This document shows positions 41,961-56,112 of a stretch of DNA of 64,000 nt, in pieces. Numbering within the stretch: position 1 is the stretch's first letter; the number at the start of each line of letters is the position of its first letter. Origin of the DNA: an uncultured Erythrobacter sp. (GTDB taxonomy: Bacteria > Pseudomonadota > Alphaproteobacteria > Sphingomonadales > Sphingomonadaceae); the NCBI GenBank assembly GCA_947501215.1, contig CANMUS010000005.1, positions 124,001 through 188,000 on the forward strand, given 5' to 3'. The notes under the pieces were generated by a model, which worked only from the letters and a program-made list of their open reading frames with translations, made no database searches and was not told the DNA's origin. A program made the translations under genes and the position numbers.

Positions 41961-44339
41961 TCAGGCGACGCGGCCTTCGCGCTTGCGCAGCACGGCTTCG
42001 CGCGCCTTGCGATAATCGACCACGTCGGGGCCGCGATCGGTCAGCGCCGCTTCCACCGCCTCGGGTGTAGCGAAGGTTTCCGCCGGAGCCGGCTTGCAGA
42101 TCAGGAAGCCTTGCGCTTCCTGGCAGCCCAGCTTGCGGAGCAGGTCGAGCTGCTCTCGCGTTTCGATGCCTTCCGCCGTGCTCGCCATACCAAGCGCATC
42201 GGCAAGGCGGGTGATGCTGGAAACGATGGCCTGGCTATCGTTGTCCTCGACGACGTCTTCGACGAACTTGCGATCGATCTTGATGCGATCGAAGGGGAAC
42301 CGGCGCAGGTAGCTGAGCGAGCTGTAACCGGTGCCGAAATCGTCCAGGGCGATCCGTGTGCCGAGCTCGCGCAGGCGCGCGAGCGCTTCGGGAATCCGCT
42401 TGCCCTCCTGCATCAGCACATGTTCGGTGATCTCGAACTCGATGCGGCCGGGATCGATGCCGCTGGCGTAAATCGCCTGGGCGACCTGCGAGACGAGTTG
42501 CGGGCTCCGAACTTGTGTCGGCGACAGATTGATCGCGATGCGGAAATCGCCCGCCCATGGTGCGGTTTCGGATAGGGCTTGCCGGATCACCCATTCGCCG
42601 ATCGGGATTATCAGTCCGGTCGTCTCTGCGAGCTCGAGAAATTCGTTCGGCCCAATCAGGCCGCGCTGGGGATGGTTCCAGCGAAGCAGCGCCTCGTATC
42701 CGGTGGTCTCTGCGGTATCGAGATCTATCACCGGTTGGTAATGGACGCGCAGCTCGCCGCGCGAGAGCGCCTCGCGCAAGTCGTTTTCCAGATCGCGCCG
42801 CTCTCTCGCCTCGCGATCCATGGCGGGCTCGTACAGGGCGAGCGTGTCGCGTCCCTTGCGCTTGGCTGCGAACAGCGCGAGGTCCGCGCGCCGCATGAGT
42901 TCCTGCGCGTCGCACTCACCCTCGCTGCAACGCGCGACGCCGATGCTGGTCGACAGGCGATAGAGGTGCCCGTCGACTTCCAGCGGTTCCCGCACGGCGG
43001 AGAGGAAACGGTGGGCACGTTCAATGAGCATGCCCACGCCCGCCCGGCTTTCAAGCAGGATTGCGAACTCGTCCCCGCCCAGCCGCGCCACGATGTCCGA
43101 TGGACGCACCTCTTCGCCGAGGCGTGCGGCAACCTGACGCAGAACCTTGTCGCCGGTGAGGTGGCCGCGGGTGTCGTTGATCGACTTGAAATCGTCCAGA
43201 TCGAGGTAGAACAATGCCAGATTGGGGCTGCGGGAGTGTTTGGCTCTCAGTGCATTGCGCAACCGCTCGTCGAACTGGTGGCGATTGGCGAGCCCGGTCA
43301 GACTGTCGAAATGCGCCATATGGGCGATCTGCTCTTCGGCGCGGCGACTGTCGGTGACGTCGCGAGCCACTCCGCTCATCCGGCCATCCTGACGCGGGTG
43401 GGCGGAGAGCCGCCAGAAGCGCCTCGCACCCTCTACATGGAACTGGACGAGCAGGTCGCGGAACGGTTCGCCTGCGGCCAGATGATCGATCAGTTGTTGG
43501 CGACTGTCGGTGTCGTCGAAATATCCCGCCAGCGCGGTGCCTTCCAACGCATCGATATTGCTGCCGAAGGCGGCGGCCAGACGCGGTCCCACGTCGCGCA
43601 GGTTGCCGTTGGGCCCTACGGTCCAGAGCCAGTCGGTCGTGTGCTCCTGATAGTCGTTGAGCAGCATGCGCACGGTTTCTTCGGCCTCGCGCCGGTCGAT
43701 CTCGGAGCGGACCGATCGCTTGAAGTTGCGTTCGTAGAGCCAGACCGCCGCAAGCAGCACGGACCCGAATGTGCCGATCAGCAGGAAGGTCGGCCAGCTA
43801 CGCCATCCGGCGACGAGGAAGGCACACCAGCCGAATACGCCGGACAGCGCCAGAATGTGAAAGGTCGCCGCGCGGGGGCTGCCGCGATGGACGATCAGCG
43901 TGGCGCAGTAGACGGCCGTCGCGATGATCCCGAGAACCGACATTTCGCGCGGTCCAGCCACGGGCGTGAGGTAGGGAAAGATCGCCATCCAGCCGGCCGT
44001 GATGAGGCCCTGCGTGAACTGGATCAGCCCCCACCGACGCCGCAATCGCGCGAGCGGCGCTTCATCGAGCTGCATCCGGACGAAGAACGCGGCAAGGAGG
44101 CCGACGAACAGGAACTGGACGCCCGCCCAGCCCGCCAGGGATATCGGCGGGACGTCGTCGGAAAAGATGAAAGCGATGACGAAAACGGCGAAGAATGACG
44201 GCACCAGCAGGATCGCCGCGCCGCTGCGCGCATCCGCCAACCGCCAGCGCAAGCTCAGCGCCTGCGCGAGGTGCTCCCCCGAATATGTCATCGGCCTGTC
44301 AAGCGCGCCACTCCTGCCCCCGGACGTCTCGCTTCCCAT
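41961..44339 (-). CDS. Membrane c-di-GMP signalling protein (PAS-GGDEF-EAL)
   Basis: This 792-residue protein has about six membrane helices (residues 40-215) without an obvious periplasmic sensor, a PAS-like domain (235-355), an intact GGDEF domain (RLGGDEFAILLES) and an intact EAL domain (YEALLRWNHP, DDFGTGYSSLSYLRRFPFDRIKIDRKFV). Both active sites look competent, so it could make or degrade c-di-GMP. It is not a LapD-type receptor by architecture. The start is uncertain: ATG at 44339, or 44291. It follows the rpoC terminator on the same strand and is probably independent of it. Confidence 0.92.
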   Translation of the reverse strand: MGSETSGGRSGALDRPMTYSGEHLAQALSLRWRLADARSGAAILLVPSFFAVFVIAFIFSDDVPPISLAGWAGVQFLFVGLLAAFFVRMQLDEAPLARLRRRWGLIQFTQGLITAGWMAIFPYLTPVAGPREMSVLGIIATAVYCATLIVHRGSPRAATFHILALSGVFGWCAFLVAGWRSWPTFLLIGTFGSVLLAAVWLYERNFKRSVRSEIDRREAEETVRMLLNDYQEHTTDWLWTVGPNGNLRDVGPRLAAAFGSNIDALEGTALAGYFDDTDSRQQLIDHLAAGEPFRDLLVQFHVEGARRFWRLSAHPRQDGRMSGVARDVTDSRRAEEQIAHMAHFDSLTGLANRHQFDERLRNALRAKHSRSPNLALFYLDLDDFKSINDTRGHLTGDKVLRQVAARLGEEVRPSDIVARLGGDEFAILLESRAGVGMLIERAHRFLSAVREPLEVDGHLYRLSTSIGVARCSEGECDAQELMRRADLALFAAKRKGRDTLALYEPAMDREARERRDLENDLREALSRGELRVHYQPVIDLDTAETTGYEALLRWNHPQRGLIGPNEFLELAETTGLIIPIGEWVIRQALSETAPWAGDFRIAINLSPTQVRSPQLVSQVAQAIYASGIDPGRIEFEITEHVLMQEGKRIPEALARLRELGTRIALDDFGTGYSSLSYLRRFPFDRIKIDRKFVEDVVEDNDSQAIVSSITRLADALGMASTAEGIETREQLDLLRKLGCQEAQGFLICKPAPAETFATPEAVEAALTDRGPDVVDYRKAREAVLRKREGRVA

Positions 44340-44421
44340 TTAGTCGAGACACTATGCGCCAGTTTTCCACCGATTCCAACAGCTTCTCCACACGCACCCG
44401 AAAAGGCCCTTGGCAGCAACG

Positions 44422-44450
44422 AAAAAGCCCCGCGGATCGCTCCGCGGGGC
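44422..44450 (-). terminator. Rho-independent terminator after rpoC
   Basis: On the minus strand, GCCCCGCGGA and its perfect complement (44441-44450 and 44427-44436) form a 10-bp stem with loop GCGA. It is followed by TTTTT at 44426-44422, about 30 bases past the rpoC stop. It ends the rpoB-rpoC transcript, so no other ribosomal genes are in that operon. Confidence 0.92.
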
Positions 44451-44479
44451 CTTCGGGATTTGGCGGATGACCGGCCGGC

Positions 44480-48808
<4,329 letters not shown>

Positions 48809-48871
48809 GACTTTTTCCCTAAACGGGTGAATTCAAATGGGCGGAAGAGCGGTGGGGAGCGCTGGGCTCCC

Positions 48872-51800
48872 CTATTCCGCCGCGATCGCGAAGGGGTCGT
48901 CGTCCTCGTCCTCGTCGCCATGCGACTTGAGTTCGACGTTGAGGCCCAGGCTGCGCATTTCCTTGACGAGCACGTTAAAGCTCTCCGGAATGCCGGCCTC
49001 GAAGGTGTCGTCGCCCTTGACGATGGCTTCGTAGACCTTGGTCCGCCCGATCACATCGTCCGACTTCACGGTGAGGATTTCCTGCAGCGTGTAGGCCGCA
49101 CCGTAGGCCTGGAGTGCCCAGACCTCCATTTCCCCGAAGCGCTGGCCGCCGAACTGCGCCTTACCGCCCAGCGGCTGCTGGGTGACGAGGCTGTAGGGGC
49201 CGATCGAGCGCGCGTGGATCTTGTCGTCGACAAGGTGGTGCAGCTTGAGCATGTAGATGATGCCCACGGTGACCTTGCGGTCGAAGGCATCGCCCGTGCG
49301 CCCGTCGTACAGCACCGACTGGCCCGAGCTGTGCAGGCCGGCCTTTTCCAGCTCCACCGTCACGTCGCCTTCGCGCGCCCCGTCGAACACCGGCGTACCC
49401 ATCGGGACGCCTGCGCGAAGGTTGGTGGCGAGTTCGACGATTTCCTCGGTCGAGCGGCTGTCGATGGCGTCGGTATACTGCTCGCCATAGACATCCTTCA
49501 GCCGGTCGATCACGGCCTCGGGCGGCTTCGCCTTGGCGTAATCTTCCGAAGCGTTCGGATTGGCCTTCTTCCACTCTTCGAGCTGCTCGCCGATCTGCAT
49601 GCCCAGGTTACGGGCCGCCATGCCGAGATGCGTTTCGAAGATCTGTCCGACGTTCATGCGCGAAGGCACGCCCAGCGGGTTGAGCACGATGTCGACCGGG
49701 GTGCCGTCCTCCAGGAACGGCATGTCCTCGACCGGCAGGATGCGCGAAATCACGCCCTTGTTACCGTGGCGGCCGGCCATCTTGTCGCCCGGCTGCAGCT
49801 TGCGCTTCACCGCGACGAAGACCTTGACCATCTTGAGCACGCCCGGGGCGAGCTCGTCGCCGCGCTCGAGCTTTTCCTTGCGGTCCTCGAACTTCTCTTC
49901 GATCGTCTTGACGGCTTCGTCATACTGCGACTTGACCGCTTCGAGCTGCTGTTGGCGACCATCGTCGGCAACGGCGAATTTGAACCATTCGTGCTTGTCG
50001 ACGCCCTCGAGAACTTCCTCGGTGACCTCGGTACCCTTCTTCACGCCCTTCGGCGCCGCCGAAGCGGTCTGGCCGAGCAGCATGTCGCGCAGGCGGTTGT
50101 AGGTCGCACGGTTGAGGATGGCGCGTTCGTCGTTCGCATCCTTGCGGAGGCGTTCGATTTCCTCGTTCTGAATGGCGCGCGTACGATCGTCGATCTCGAT
50201 GCCGTGACGGTTGAACACGCGCACTTCGACGACGGTCCCGGCAACGCCCGGCGGCAGGCGGAGCGAGGTGTCGCGCACGTCGCTGGCCTTTTCGCCGAAG
50301 ATGGCGCGCAGGAGCTTTTCTTCCGGCGTCATCGGGCTTTCGCCCTTGGGCGTGATCTTGCCGCAAAGAATATCGCCCGGGTGCACTTCGGCGCCAATGT
50401 AGACGATGCCCGCCTCGTCGAGGTTGCGCAGCGCTTCCTCGCCGACATTCGGGATGTCGCGGGTGATGTCCTCGGGCCCGAGCTTCGTGTCGCGGGCCAT
50501 GACTTCGAACTCCTCGATGTGGATCGAGGTGAAGACGTCGTCCTTCACGATGCGCTCGGAGATGAGGATACTATCCTCGTAGTTGTAGCCGTTCCAGGGC
50601 ATGAAGGCGACGAGGCTGTTGCGGCCCAGCGCCAGCTCACCGAGATCGGTCGAGGGGCCGTCGGCAATGACGTCGCCGGCCGAGACCGTCTCACCCACCT
50701 TCACCAGCGGACGCTGGTTGATGCAGGTATCCTGGTTCGAACGCTGGAACTTCTGCAGCGTGTAGATGTCCACGCCCGACTGGCCGGGTTCGACATCGCC
50801 GATCGCGCGGATCACGATACGCGTCGCGTCGACCTGGTCGACGATCCCGCCGCGGGTCGCGGTGATGGCCGCGCCGCTGTCGCGGGCGACGGTTTCTTCC
50901 ATGCCGGTGCCGACCCAGGGCGCTTCCGCCTTCACGAGCGGCACGGCCTGGCGCTGCATGTTCGAGCCCATGAGCGCGCGGTTGGCGTCATCGTTTTCCA
51001 GGAACGGAATGAGCGATGCGGCAACCGAGACAAGCTGCTTGGGGCTGACGTCCATCAGCGTGATCTGGTCGTTCGGCGCCATGAGATTGTCGCCGTCGTG
51101 GCGGGCCGAAACCAGCTCTTCCACGAAGCTGCCGTCATCGGTCAGCTCGGCCGAAGCCTGCGCGACCGTGTGCTTCTGCTCTTCCATGGCCGAGAGGTAG
51201 ATCACCTCGTCGGTCACCTTGCCGTCCACGACTTTGCGGTACGGCGTCTCGATGAAACCGTACTTGTTAACGCGGGCGAAGGTGGAGAGCGAGTTGATCA
51301 GACCGATGTTCGGGCCTTCCGGCGTTTCGATCGGGCAGATGCGGCCATAGTGTGTCGGGTGGACGTCGCGCACTTCGAAGCCGGCGCGCTCACGGGTCAA
51401 GCCGCCCGGGCCGAGCGCCGAAACGCGCCGCTTGTGGGTGACTTCCGAGAGCGGGTTGGTCTGGTCCATGAACTGCGAGAGCTGGCTGGAGCCGAAGAAC
51501 TCGCGCACCGCGGCCACGGCAGGCTTGGCGTTGATGAGGTCGTTCGGCATGACGGTGCTGACGTCGACCGAGCTCATGCGCTCCTTCACGGCGCGCTCCA
51601 TGCGCAGCAGGCCGACGCGGTACTGGTTTTCCAGCAGTTCACCGACCGAGCGGACGCGGCGGTTGCCGAGGTTGTCGATGTCGTCGACGTCGCCCTTGCC
51701 GTCCTTGAGGTCGACCAGTTCCTTGACCACCGCGAGGATGTCTTCCTTGCGAAGCGTGGTGACGGTGTCTTCGGCATCGAGGTCGAGGCGCATGTTGAGC

Positions 51801-53056
51801 TTGACGCGGCCGACGGCCGAGAGGTCGTACCGCTCGCCGTCGAAGAACAGGCCTTCGAACAGCGCTTCGGCGGTTTCCTTGGTCGGCGGTTCGCCGGGGC
51901 GCATGACCTTGTAGATCGCCTCGAGGCCCTCGTCGCGGTTCTCGGCCTTGTCGACCTTCAGCGTGTTGCGGATCCACGGGCCGGTGGTGACGTGGTCGAT
52001 GTCGAGCAGGTCGACGGCATCGACACCCGCAGCGTCCAGCGCTTCGAGGTTCTCGGCGGCGACTTCGTCACCCGCTTCGATGTAGATGCGACCGGTCTTC
52101 TCGTCGATCATGTCGCGCGCGGCATAGCGGCCGAAGATTTCCTCGGTCGGCAGCAGCAGCGTTTCGAGACCGTCCTTGGCAGCCTTGTTGGCGGCTCGCG
52201 GGCTGATCTTCTGGCCGGCGGGGAACACTTCCTCGCCCGTCTTGGCATCGACCAGCGGGAAAGCCGGCTTCTGGCCGCGCCAGTTTTCGGCGACGAACGG
52301 GATTTCCCATCCGTCCTTGGCGCGCTTCCAGCTGACGATGTCGTAGAAGTGGTGGAGAATGTCCTCGCTATCGAGACCGAGCGCATAAAGCAGCGCGGTG
52401 ACCGGCAGCTTGCGCTTGCGGTCGATACGCACGTTCACGATGTCCTTGGCGTCGAATTCGAAATCGAGCCAGGAACCGCGATAGGGAATGATGCGGGCAG
52501 CGAACAGCAACTTGCCCGAGCTGTGCGTCTTGCCTCGGTCGTGGTCGAACAGCACACCCGGCGAACGGTGCATCTGCGACACAATCACGCGCTCGGTACC
52601 GTTGACGATGAAGGTGCCATTGCCCGTCATCAGGGGCATGTCGCCCATGTAGACGTCCTGCTCCTTGATATCGAGGACCGAGCGGGTTTCGGTTTCCTGG
52701 TCGACTTCGAAGACGATCAGGCGCAGCGTGACCTTCATCGGCGCGGCATAGGTGATCCCGCGCTGCCGGCATTCGACGATGTCGTATTTCGGCGGTTCGA
52801 GTTCGTAATGGACGAAATCGAGTTCGGCGGTGCCGGCGAAGTCGCGCAACGGGAAGACTGAACGCAGCGTCTTCTCCAGCCCCGAAACATGGCCCTTTTC
52901 CTTGTCGGAACGCAGGAACTGCTCGTAGCTCTCGCGCTGGACCTCGATCAGGTTGGGCATGTCGACGACTTCGTGGATGTCGCCGAAGATCTTGCGGATA
53001 CGCCGTTTCGCGGTGCCCGACGATGTGTTGCGGGGTGCCTTCGCCTTGGTAGCCAT
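48872..53056 (-). CDS. rpoB: RNA polymerase beta subunit
   Basis: This 1394-residue subunit begins [24 protein letters not shown]. The rifampicin pocket [20 protein letters not shown] retains the wild-type Asp, His and Ser positions (516, 526 and 531 in E. coli numbering), so no resistance change is visible. The C-terminal clamp end and acidic tail ([14 protein letters not shown]) are present. The start at 53056 was chosen at MATKAK; the longer frame would add 20 unlikely residues. Its own promoter is about 235 bases upstream, unlike the common rplJL-rpoBC operon. Confidence 0.99.
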   Translation of the reverse strand: MATKAKAPRNTSSGTAKRRIRKIFGDIHEVVDMPNLIEVQRESYEQFLRSDKEKGHVSGLEKTLRSVFPLRDFAGTAELDFVHYELEPPKYDIVECRQRGITYAAPMKVTLRLIVFEVDQETETRSVLDIKEQDVYMGDMPLMTGNGTFIVNGTERVIVSQMHRSPGVLFDHDRGKTHSSGKLLFAARIIPYRGSWLDFEFDAKDIVNVRIDRKRKLPVTALLYALGLDSEDILHHFYDIVSWKRAKDGWEIPFVAENWRGQKPAFPLVDAKTGEEVFPAGQKISPRAANKAAKDGLETLLLPTEEIFGRYAARDMIDEKTGRIYIEAGDEVAAENLEALDAAGVDAVDLLDIDHVTTGPWIRNTLKVDKAENRDEGLEAIYKVMRPGEPPTKETAEALFEGLFFDGERYDLSAVGRVKLNMRLDLDAEDTVTTLRKEDILAVVKELVDLKDGKGDVDDIDNLGNRRVRSVGELLENQYRVGLLRMERAVKERMSSVDVSTVMPNDLINAKPAVAAVREFFGSSQLSQFMDQTNPLSEVTHKRRVSALGPGGLTRERAGFEVRDVHPTHYGRICPIETPEGPNIGLINSLSTFARVNKYGFIETPYRKVVDGKVTDEVIYLSAMEEQKHTVAQASAELTDDGSFVEELVSARHDGDNLMAPNDQITLMDVSPKQLVSVAASLIPFLENDDANRALMGSNMQRQAVPLVKAEAPWVGTGMEETVARDSGAAITATRGGIVDQVDATRIVIRAIGDVEPGQSGVDIYTLQKFQRSNQDTCINQRPLVKVGETVSAGDVIADGPSTDLGELALGRNSLVAFMPWNGYNYEDSILISERIVKDDVFTSIHIEEFEVMARDTKLGPEDITRDIPNVGEEALRNLDEAGIVYIGAEVHPGDILCGKITPKGESPMTPEEKLLRAIFGEKASDVRDTSLRLPPGVAGTVVEVRVFNRHGIEIDDRTRAIQNEEIERLRKDANDERAILNRATYNRLRDMLLGQTASAAPKGVKKGTEVTEEVLEGVDKHEWFKFAVADDGRQQQLEAVKSQYDEAVKTIEEKFEDRKEKLERGDELAPGVLKMVKVFVAVKRKLQPGDKMAGRHGNKGVISRILPVEDMPFLEDGTPVDIVLNPLGVPSRMNVGQIFETHLGMAARNLGMQIGEQLEEWKKANPNASEDYAKAKPPEAVIDRLKDVYGEQYTDAIDSRSTEEIVELATNLRAGVPMGTPVFDGAREGDVTVELEKAGLHSSGQSVLYDGRTGDAFDRKVTVGIIYMLKLHHLVDDKIHARSIGPYSLVTQQPLGGKAQFGGQRFGEMEVWALQAYGAAYTLQEILTVKSDDVIGRTKVYEAIVKGDDTFEAGIPESFNVLVKEMRSLGLNVELKSHGDEDEDDDPFAIAAE

Positions 53057-53289
53057 AAAGGTGCTGTGCCTCGTATCAGTGCTGCATCGGCCCGCAGAAC
53101 AGGGCCGGAAGTTCATGTCTCATGCGCGTGAGAAGCCATACGGGACGCGAAAAAGCCGCAGGACATGCACACCCGGTCGGGCGGCGGCTGCAGCTCTTCT
53201 AGAACGTCGCGATATGGAAACGCCGCTTCCATCCTGGTTCCGATCCCCGCGCATGAATCGGACTCGCTCGAAGCGGTCGGTCGAGAGGG

Positions 53290-53318
53290 CATATAGGGAG
53301 CCACCGGCGCAGGGTCAA
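53290..53318 (-). promoter_or_regulatory. Promoter of rpoB-rpoC
   Basis: On the minus strand TTGACC (53318-53313) is separated by exactly 17 bases from TATATG (53295-53290), a good match to the housekeeping sigma consensus. The expected start near 53283 gives an untranslated leader of about 225 bases before rpoB, unusually long. The leader contains no obvious terminator. Confidence 0.68.
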
Positions 53319-53340
53319 GCGGCGGACGCTCCGACAGGCA

Positions 53341-53402
53341 TATCGTTTTTCGATATTATCGATTGACGATAAGGACGAAACGGCTCATATCGAAAATCGA
53401 TA
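53341..53402. promoter_or_regulatory. Three palindromic operators TATCG-N5-CGATA
   Basis: The same palindrome, TATCG-N5-CGATA, occurs three times: 53341-53355 (spacer TTTTT), 53357-53371 (ATTGA) and 53388-53402 (AAAAT). Centres are 16 and 31 bases apart, so the dimer sites lie on related faces of the helix. They stand immediately before the DUF2975/HTH genes and cover their candidate promoter, and they are the natural binding sites for the HTH protein encoded two genes on. They also lie 22 bases from the rpoB -35. Confidence 0.78.
53363..53391 (+). promoter_or_regulatory. Candidate promoter of the DUF2975-HTH operon
   Basis: TTGACG (53363-53368) lies inside operator 2. It is followed after 17 bases by CATATC (53386-53391), which overlaps operator 3. 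The -35 is strong and the -10 weak. Occupied operators would block polymerase, consistent with autorepression. Confidence 0.5.
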
Positions 53403-53416
53403 AGGGAGACTCGCTC

Positions 53417-53929
53417 GTGTTCGGAACCACCATCTGGCTGTTACGCATCGCAAACTGGCTCAACTGGATCGGGGCCGTGCTTTTCGCATTGCTCCTTGCT
53501 GCCCTGCTGCTGGCGAACGAGCACTTCTATCCAGCGATCACGCAGGCCTTTGAAGTTCAGGGGCGGCAGGCGGTCGAGGCCGTGTGGACATGGCTTGTGT
53601 CGGCATGTGCCCTCGTCGTGCCGATGGCGGTTTGCATCCATCTCATTTTCACTCGGCTCATCGCCTTGCTCCGGGACGCGGCCGAAGGTCGGGCATTCAG
53701 CGAGTTGAACGCCAAGCGCCTCATGATCGTCGGCTGGGCGCTGCTGGTCGTCAACATTCTCGACCTCGTATTCGGCCAGATTTCGATCTGGGCGAGCGAA
53801 GCCAGCGGCGAGTATTTCGGCTGGACTTTCTCGCTTACAGGATGGTTCGCTGTACTGCTGCTGTTCCTGCTGGCGCGAGTCTTCCGCGAGGGTGCTGCCA
53901 TGCGCGAAGATCTGAAGGGCACCGTCTGA
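53417..53929 (+). CDS. DUF2975 membrane protein
   Basis: This 170-residue protein has four predicted membrane helices: LLRIANWLNWIGAVLFALLLAALLL, WLVSACALVVPMAVCIHLIF, LMIVGWALLVVNILDLVF and WFAVLLLFLLARVF. The family motif EGRAFSELNAKRLMIVGWALL identifies DUF2975. These proteins are almost always encoded with a small Cro/CI-like regulator, as here. GTG at 53417 is chosen because AAGGGAGA precedes it; the longer TTG frame would start inside operator 2. The stop overlaps the HTH start (TGATG). Confidence 0.87.
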   Translation: MFGTTIWLLRIANWLNWIGAVLFALLLAALLLANEHFYPAITQAFEVQGRQAVEAVWTWLVSACALVVPMAVCIHLIFTRLIALLRDAAEGRAFSELNAKRLMIVGWALLVVNILDLVFGQISIWASEASGEYFGWTFSLTGWFAVLLLFLLARVFREGAAMREDLKGTV

Positions 53930-54168
53930 TGCCCGCCGAAGATACGCACGCCATCGCGGTCCGGCTCGACGAGCTGCTGCAGGATCGCGGCATGACGCTG
54001 ACCGAACTGTCCGAACGCATCGGACTGACGCTCGCTAACCTATCCATCCTCAAAACCGGCAAGGCGAAGGCGATCCGCTTCTCCACGTTGGAGGCGATTT
54101 GCCGCGAACTGCAGTGCCAGCCGGGCGATCTTCTGAACTACGACAAGTCCAAGGGGGACAATCGATGA
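53929..54168 (+). CDS. Small Cro/CI-type HTH regulator (YozG-like)
   Basis: This 79-residue XRE-family protein has the HTH in residues 15-65 (LDELLQDRGMTLTELSERIGLTLANLSILKTGKAKAIRFSTLEAICRELQCQPGDLLNY). It is the typical partner of DUF2975 proteins. It should bind DNA as a dimer, and the three TATCG-N5-CGATA sites before the operon are the obvious targets. It overlaps the genes on both sides (TGATG and ATGA), so all three are translated together. Confidence 0.92.
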   Translation: MPAEDTHAIAVRLDELLQDRGMTLTELSERIGLTLANLSILKTGKAKAIRFSTLEAICRELQCQPGDLLNYDKSKGDNR

Positions 54169-54896
54169 GGAACTTTCTGACCGCCTTTCGCGACGTGCAT
54201 CGCAGCAGCCTCGCCTTTGCTGCCGCCCTGCCGCTCGTCTTCGCGATCCCGCTGGTCGCCGAGTTCGTCCAGCACGTGATCGAAATGCAGATCGGCATGT
54301 ACGACGGCGTGGAAGGAGCCAAAGCCGTGGAGAACGATCCGGCGCGCATGTGGTTCGGCTCCGCGAAGGTCGCGGCGTTGAACGTCGTCGGCTATTTCGT
54401 CATCCGCTGGCTGCATTGGGGTGGCGACCGGGCTTTCGCTCTCGCTTTCCCGCGCAAGGCGGTCACGCTCTTCGGCCTCATGCTGGCGCTGAGCCTGTTG
54501 CTTGCGTGGCTTTCGCTGTTCGTCTGGACCGACGGCTACATGGGGATCGGGTTCTTCGTCTTTTCCCTCATCTTCATGCCGTTGATCGTGCGGTTCGTGG
54601 TGGCGGCCCCGCTGGGCATTCTCGTCACGCCGGCCCAATCGATCAGGGTCATGGCAGGCGACGCGATATTTGCGATTATCTTCTCGATCGCGGCGATCCT
54701 GCCGCTCATGGCGATACACTACGCTTTGGGCATCGGCGCGATATTCGTCGAGGGCGACGGGCTGAAGTGGATGCTGCTGGTCGTCGACAGTTTCGTGACC
54801 GCACTACTCGGCATCGTCATGGTCGCGGCGCAGTACACGATTGCCACCCGGCCTGCGCCGATCGAAGGCGCTGCAGCGGGAACATCGGCGAGTTGA
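54165..54896 (+). CDS. Polytopic membrane protein of unknown function
   Basis: This 243-residue protein has about six membrane helices and no domain I recognise. Its translation is coupled to the HTH gene (ATGA), so it belongs to the same regulated unit. The N-terminal soluble part is short, and the large hydrophobic blocks at 20-45, 75-95, 105-150 and 170-230 suggest a channel-like or sensor membrane protein. Function unknown. Confidence 0.75.
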   Translation: MRNFLTAFRDVHRSSLAFAAALPLVFAIPLVAEFVQHVIEMQIGMYDGVEGAKAVENDPARMWFGSAKVAALNVVGYFVIRWLHWGGDRAFALAFPRKAVTLFGLMLALSLLLAWLSLFVWTDGYMGIGFFVFSLIFMPLIVRFVVAAPLGILVTPAQSIRVMAGDAIFAIIFSIAAILPLMAIHYALGIGAIFVEGDGLKWMLLVVDSFVTALLGIVMVAAQYTIATRPAPIEGAAAGTSAS

Positions 54897-54930
54897 GGCC
54901 ATTTCCACTGCAAACCCACGGAGACAGATC

Positions 54931-55191
54931 ATGAAAACATCCGCCCTTCTCGCCGCCCTTCCCCTAACCATCGCGCTGGCCGCCTGCGGAGAAGCGCCCG
55001 ACGGGGGAGACACGGCAGACCTCGCGCCCGAGGCCGTGACCGCTGGAACCGGCGAGACGACCGACGAGACGTACCAGCCGGGCGAAGACGGCCCGCTGCA
55101 GAACGACGTCGTGCCCGCCGACGAAACCATGGAGCCGATGGACGAGCCCCCCGTCATGGACGAGGACATGGGCACCCCTCCCGCAGAATAA
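54931..55191 (+). CDS. Small acidic lipoprotein
   Basis: This 86-residue protein has a lipoprotein signal (LPLTIALAAC, Cys19), then a very acidic, Pro/Glu/Asp-rich, disordered tail with repeated Met-Asp-Glu-Pro-type units (TMEPMDEPPVMDEDMG). No enzyme motif is visible. It lies 34 bases after the membrane-protein gene on the same strand and may be the last gene of that transcript. A hairpin terminator follows. Confidence 0.78.
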   Translation: MKTSALLAALPLTIALAACGEAPDGGDTADLAPEAVTAGTGETTDETYQPGEDGPLQNDVVPADETMEPMDEPPVMDEDMGTPPAE

Positions 55192-55219
55192 TTGAGAGCC
55201 CGGCGAAACGCGCTTTCGC

Positions 55220-55247
55220 TTGACTCTCCGCCAGAAAAGCTTAGAGG
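55220..55247 (+). promoter_or_regulatory. Candidate rplJ promoter
   Basis: TTGACT (55220-55225) precedes TAGAGG (55242-55247) by 16 bases and a GC-rich discriminator, similar to the tRNA-Leu promoter in the window. The spacing is shorter than ideal. It would give a leader of about 260 bases before rplJ. Confidence 0.42.
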
Positions 55248-55271
55248 CCCGCCCCCGAAGGCGGGTGTCTT
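55247..55271 (+). terminator. Hairpin terminator after the lipoprotein gene
   Basis: CCCGCC (55248-55253) pairs with GGCGGG (55260-55265) across CCCGAA, extended by one G-T pair, and is followed by GTCTTTATA. It ends the lipoprotein transcript and begins where the candidate rplJ -10 box ends. Confidence 0.62.
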
Positions 55272-55304
55272 TATATCCGCCCTCATCCGTCCGAGACAGT
55301 TGGT

Positions 55305-55358
55305 GACCGGGATTGGCCGGTCTTAATTTCCGGCCTAGACGGGGAAAAGAGATTTTCC
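55305..55358 (+). promoter_or_regulatory. rplJ leader with alternative hairpins
   Basis: GACCGG (55305-55310) can pair with CCGGTC (55317-55322). Alternatively GGCCGG (55315-55320) can pair with CCGGCC (55330-55335). The two share bases 55317-55320 and exclude each other. A third stem, GGAAAA (55343-55348) with TTTTCC (55353-55358), follows. The leader of about 260 bases before rplJ contains no gene. The position fits the L10-binding autoregulatory leader, but the match to that fold was not tested. Confidence 0.45.
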
Positions 55359-55515
55359 GGTGGGCCTTGCGCTCGCCGTTTCGCGTCAGAACTCCAAGCA
55401 GTCCGGCGCACTCCTTCCCCCATCAACGGACTCGCCCGTGTCGCCTAGGTGACATGGACAAACGTAGCCGGTCGCTGCGGGTTCGCCCGTTTCGGCCATA
55501 GTGAAGGAGTATGGC

Positions 55516-56031
55516 ATGGATCGTTCGCAAAAAGCCGACGCGGTCGCCCAGCTCAGCGACGTCTTCAACCAGGCAGGCGTGGTCGTCGTGACCCGCAACC
55601 TGGGCCTTACGGTCGCCCAGTCGACCGAACTGCGTACGAAGATGCGTGAAGCCGGTGCGTCCTACCAGGTCGCGAAAAACCGTCTCGCCAAGCTCGCCCT
55701 GAAGGACACCGACTATGCGGGAATCGAAGAATTCCTGAGTGGTCCGACCGCCCTCGGTTATTCCGAGGATCCGGTCGCTGCGGCGAAAGCCGTGGTGGAG
55801 TTCGCCAAGACCACCGACAAGATCGAAATCGTCGGCGGTTCGATGGGCGCAAACGTACTCGACGAAGCTGGGGTCAAGGCACTCGCCTCGATGCCGAGCC
55901 TCGACGAACTGCGTGGCAAGATCGTGGGTCTCGTCAACGCCCCGGCAACGAAAATTGCCCAGGTCGTCAACGCACCCGCAGCCAAGCTCGCCCGCGTTTT
56001 CGGTGCCTATGGCGCCAAGGAAGCCGCGTAA
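55516..56031 (+). CDS. rplJ: Ribosomal protein L10 (uL10)
   Basis: This 171-residue base of the ribosomal stalk has [41 protein letters not shown] as the L10 rRNA-binding domain, and the C-terminal helix that binds L7/L12 dimers. ATG at 55516 has AAGGAG 7 bases upstream; an in-frame GTG at 55501 would give a five-residue longer form. It is followed by rplL after about 80 bases. It is in opposite orientation to rpoBC. Confidence 0.97.
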   Translation: MDRSQKADAVAQLSDVFNQAGVVVVTRNLGLTVAQSTELRTKMREAGASYQVAKNRLAKLALKDTDYAGIEEFLSGPTALGYSEDPVAAAKAVVEFAKTTDKIEIVGGSMGANVLDEAGVKALASMPSLDELRGKIVGLVNAPATKIAQVVNAPAAKLARVFGAYGAKEAA

Positions 56032-56112
56032 GAGCTGGTTCTCGCAAAGAACACATATTCATCGGGGTCGATCCGTTCGGACGCCCCGGCCTATTATTTG
56101 GAGTGAAACATC

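Noticed and set aside
41961-44339. GGDEF/EAL protein as the LapD partner of the LapG-like protease
   Set aside because: Its N-terminus is a multi-helix membrane block without the LapD periplasmic domain; both catalytic motifs are intact, while LapD is degenerate.
53363-53416. TTG start for the DUF2975 protein (18 extra residues)
   Set aside because: The TTG lies in operator 2 with no ribosome-binding site, and the extra residues are encoded by operator sequence; GTG at 53417 has AAGGGAGA.
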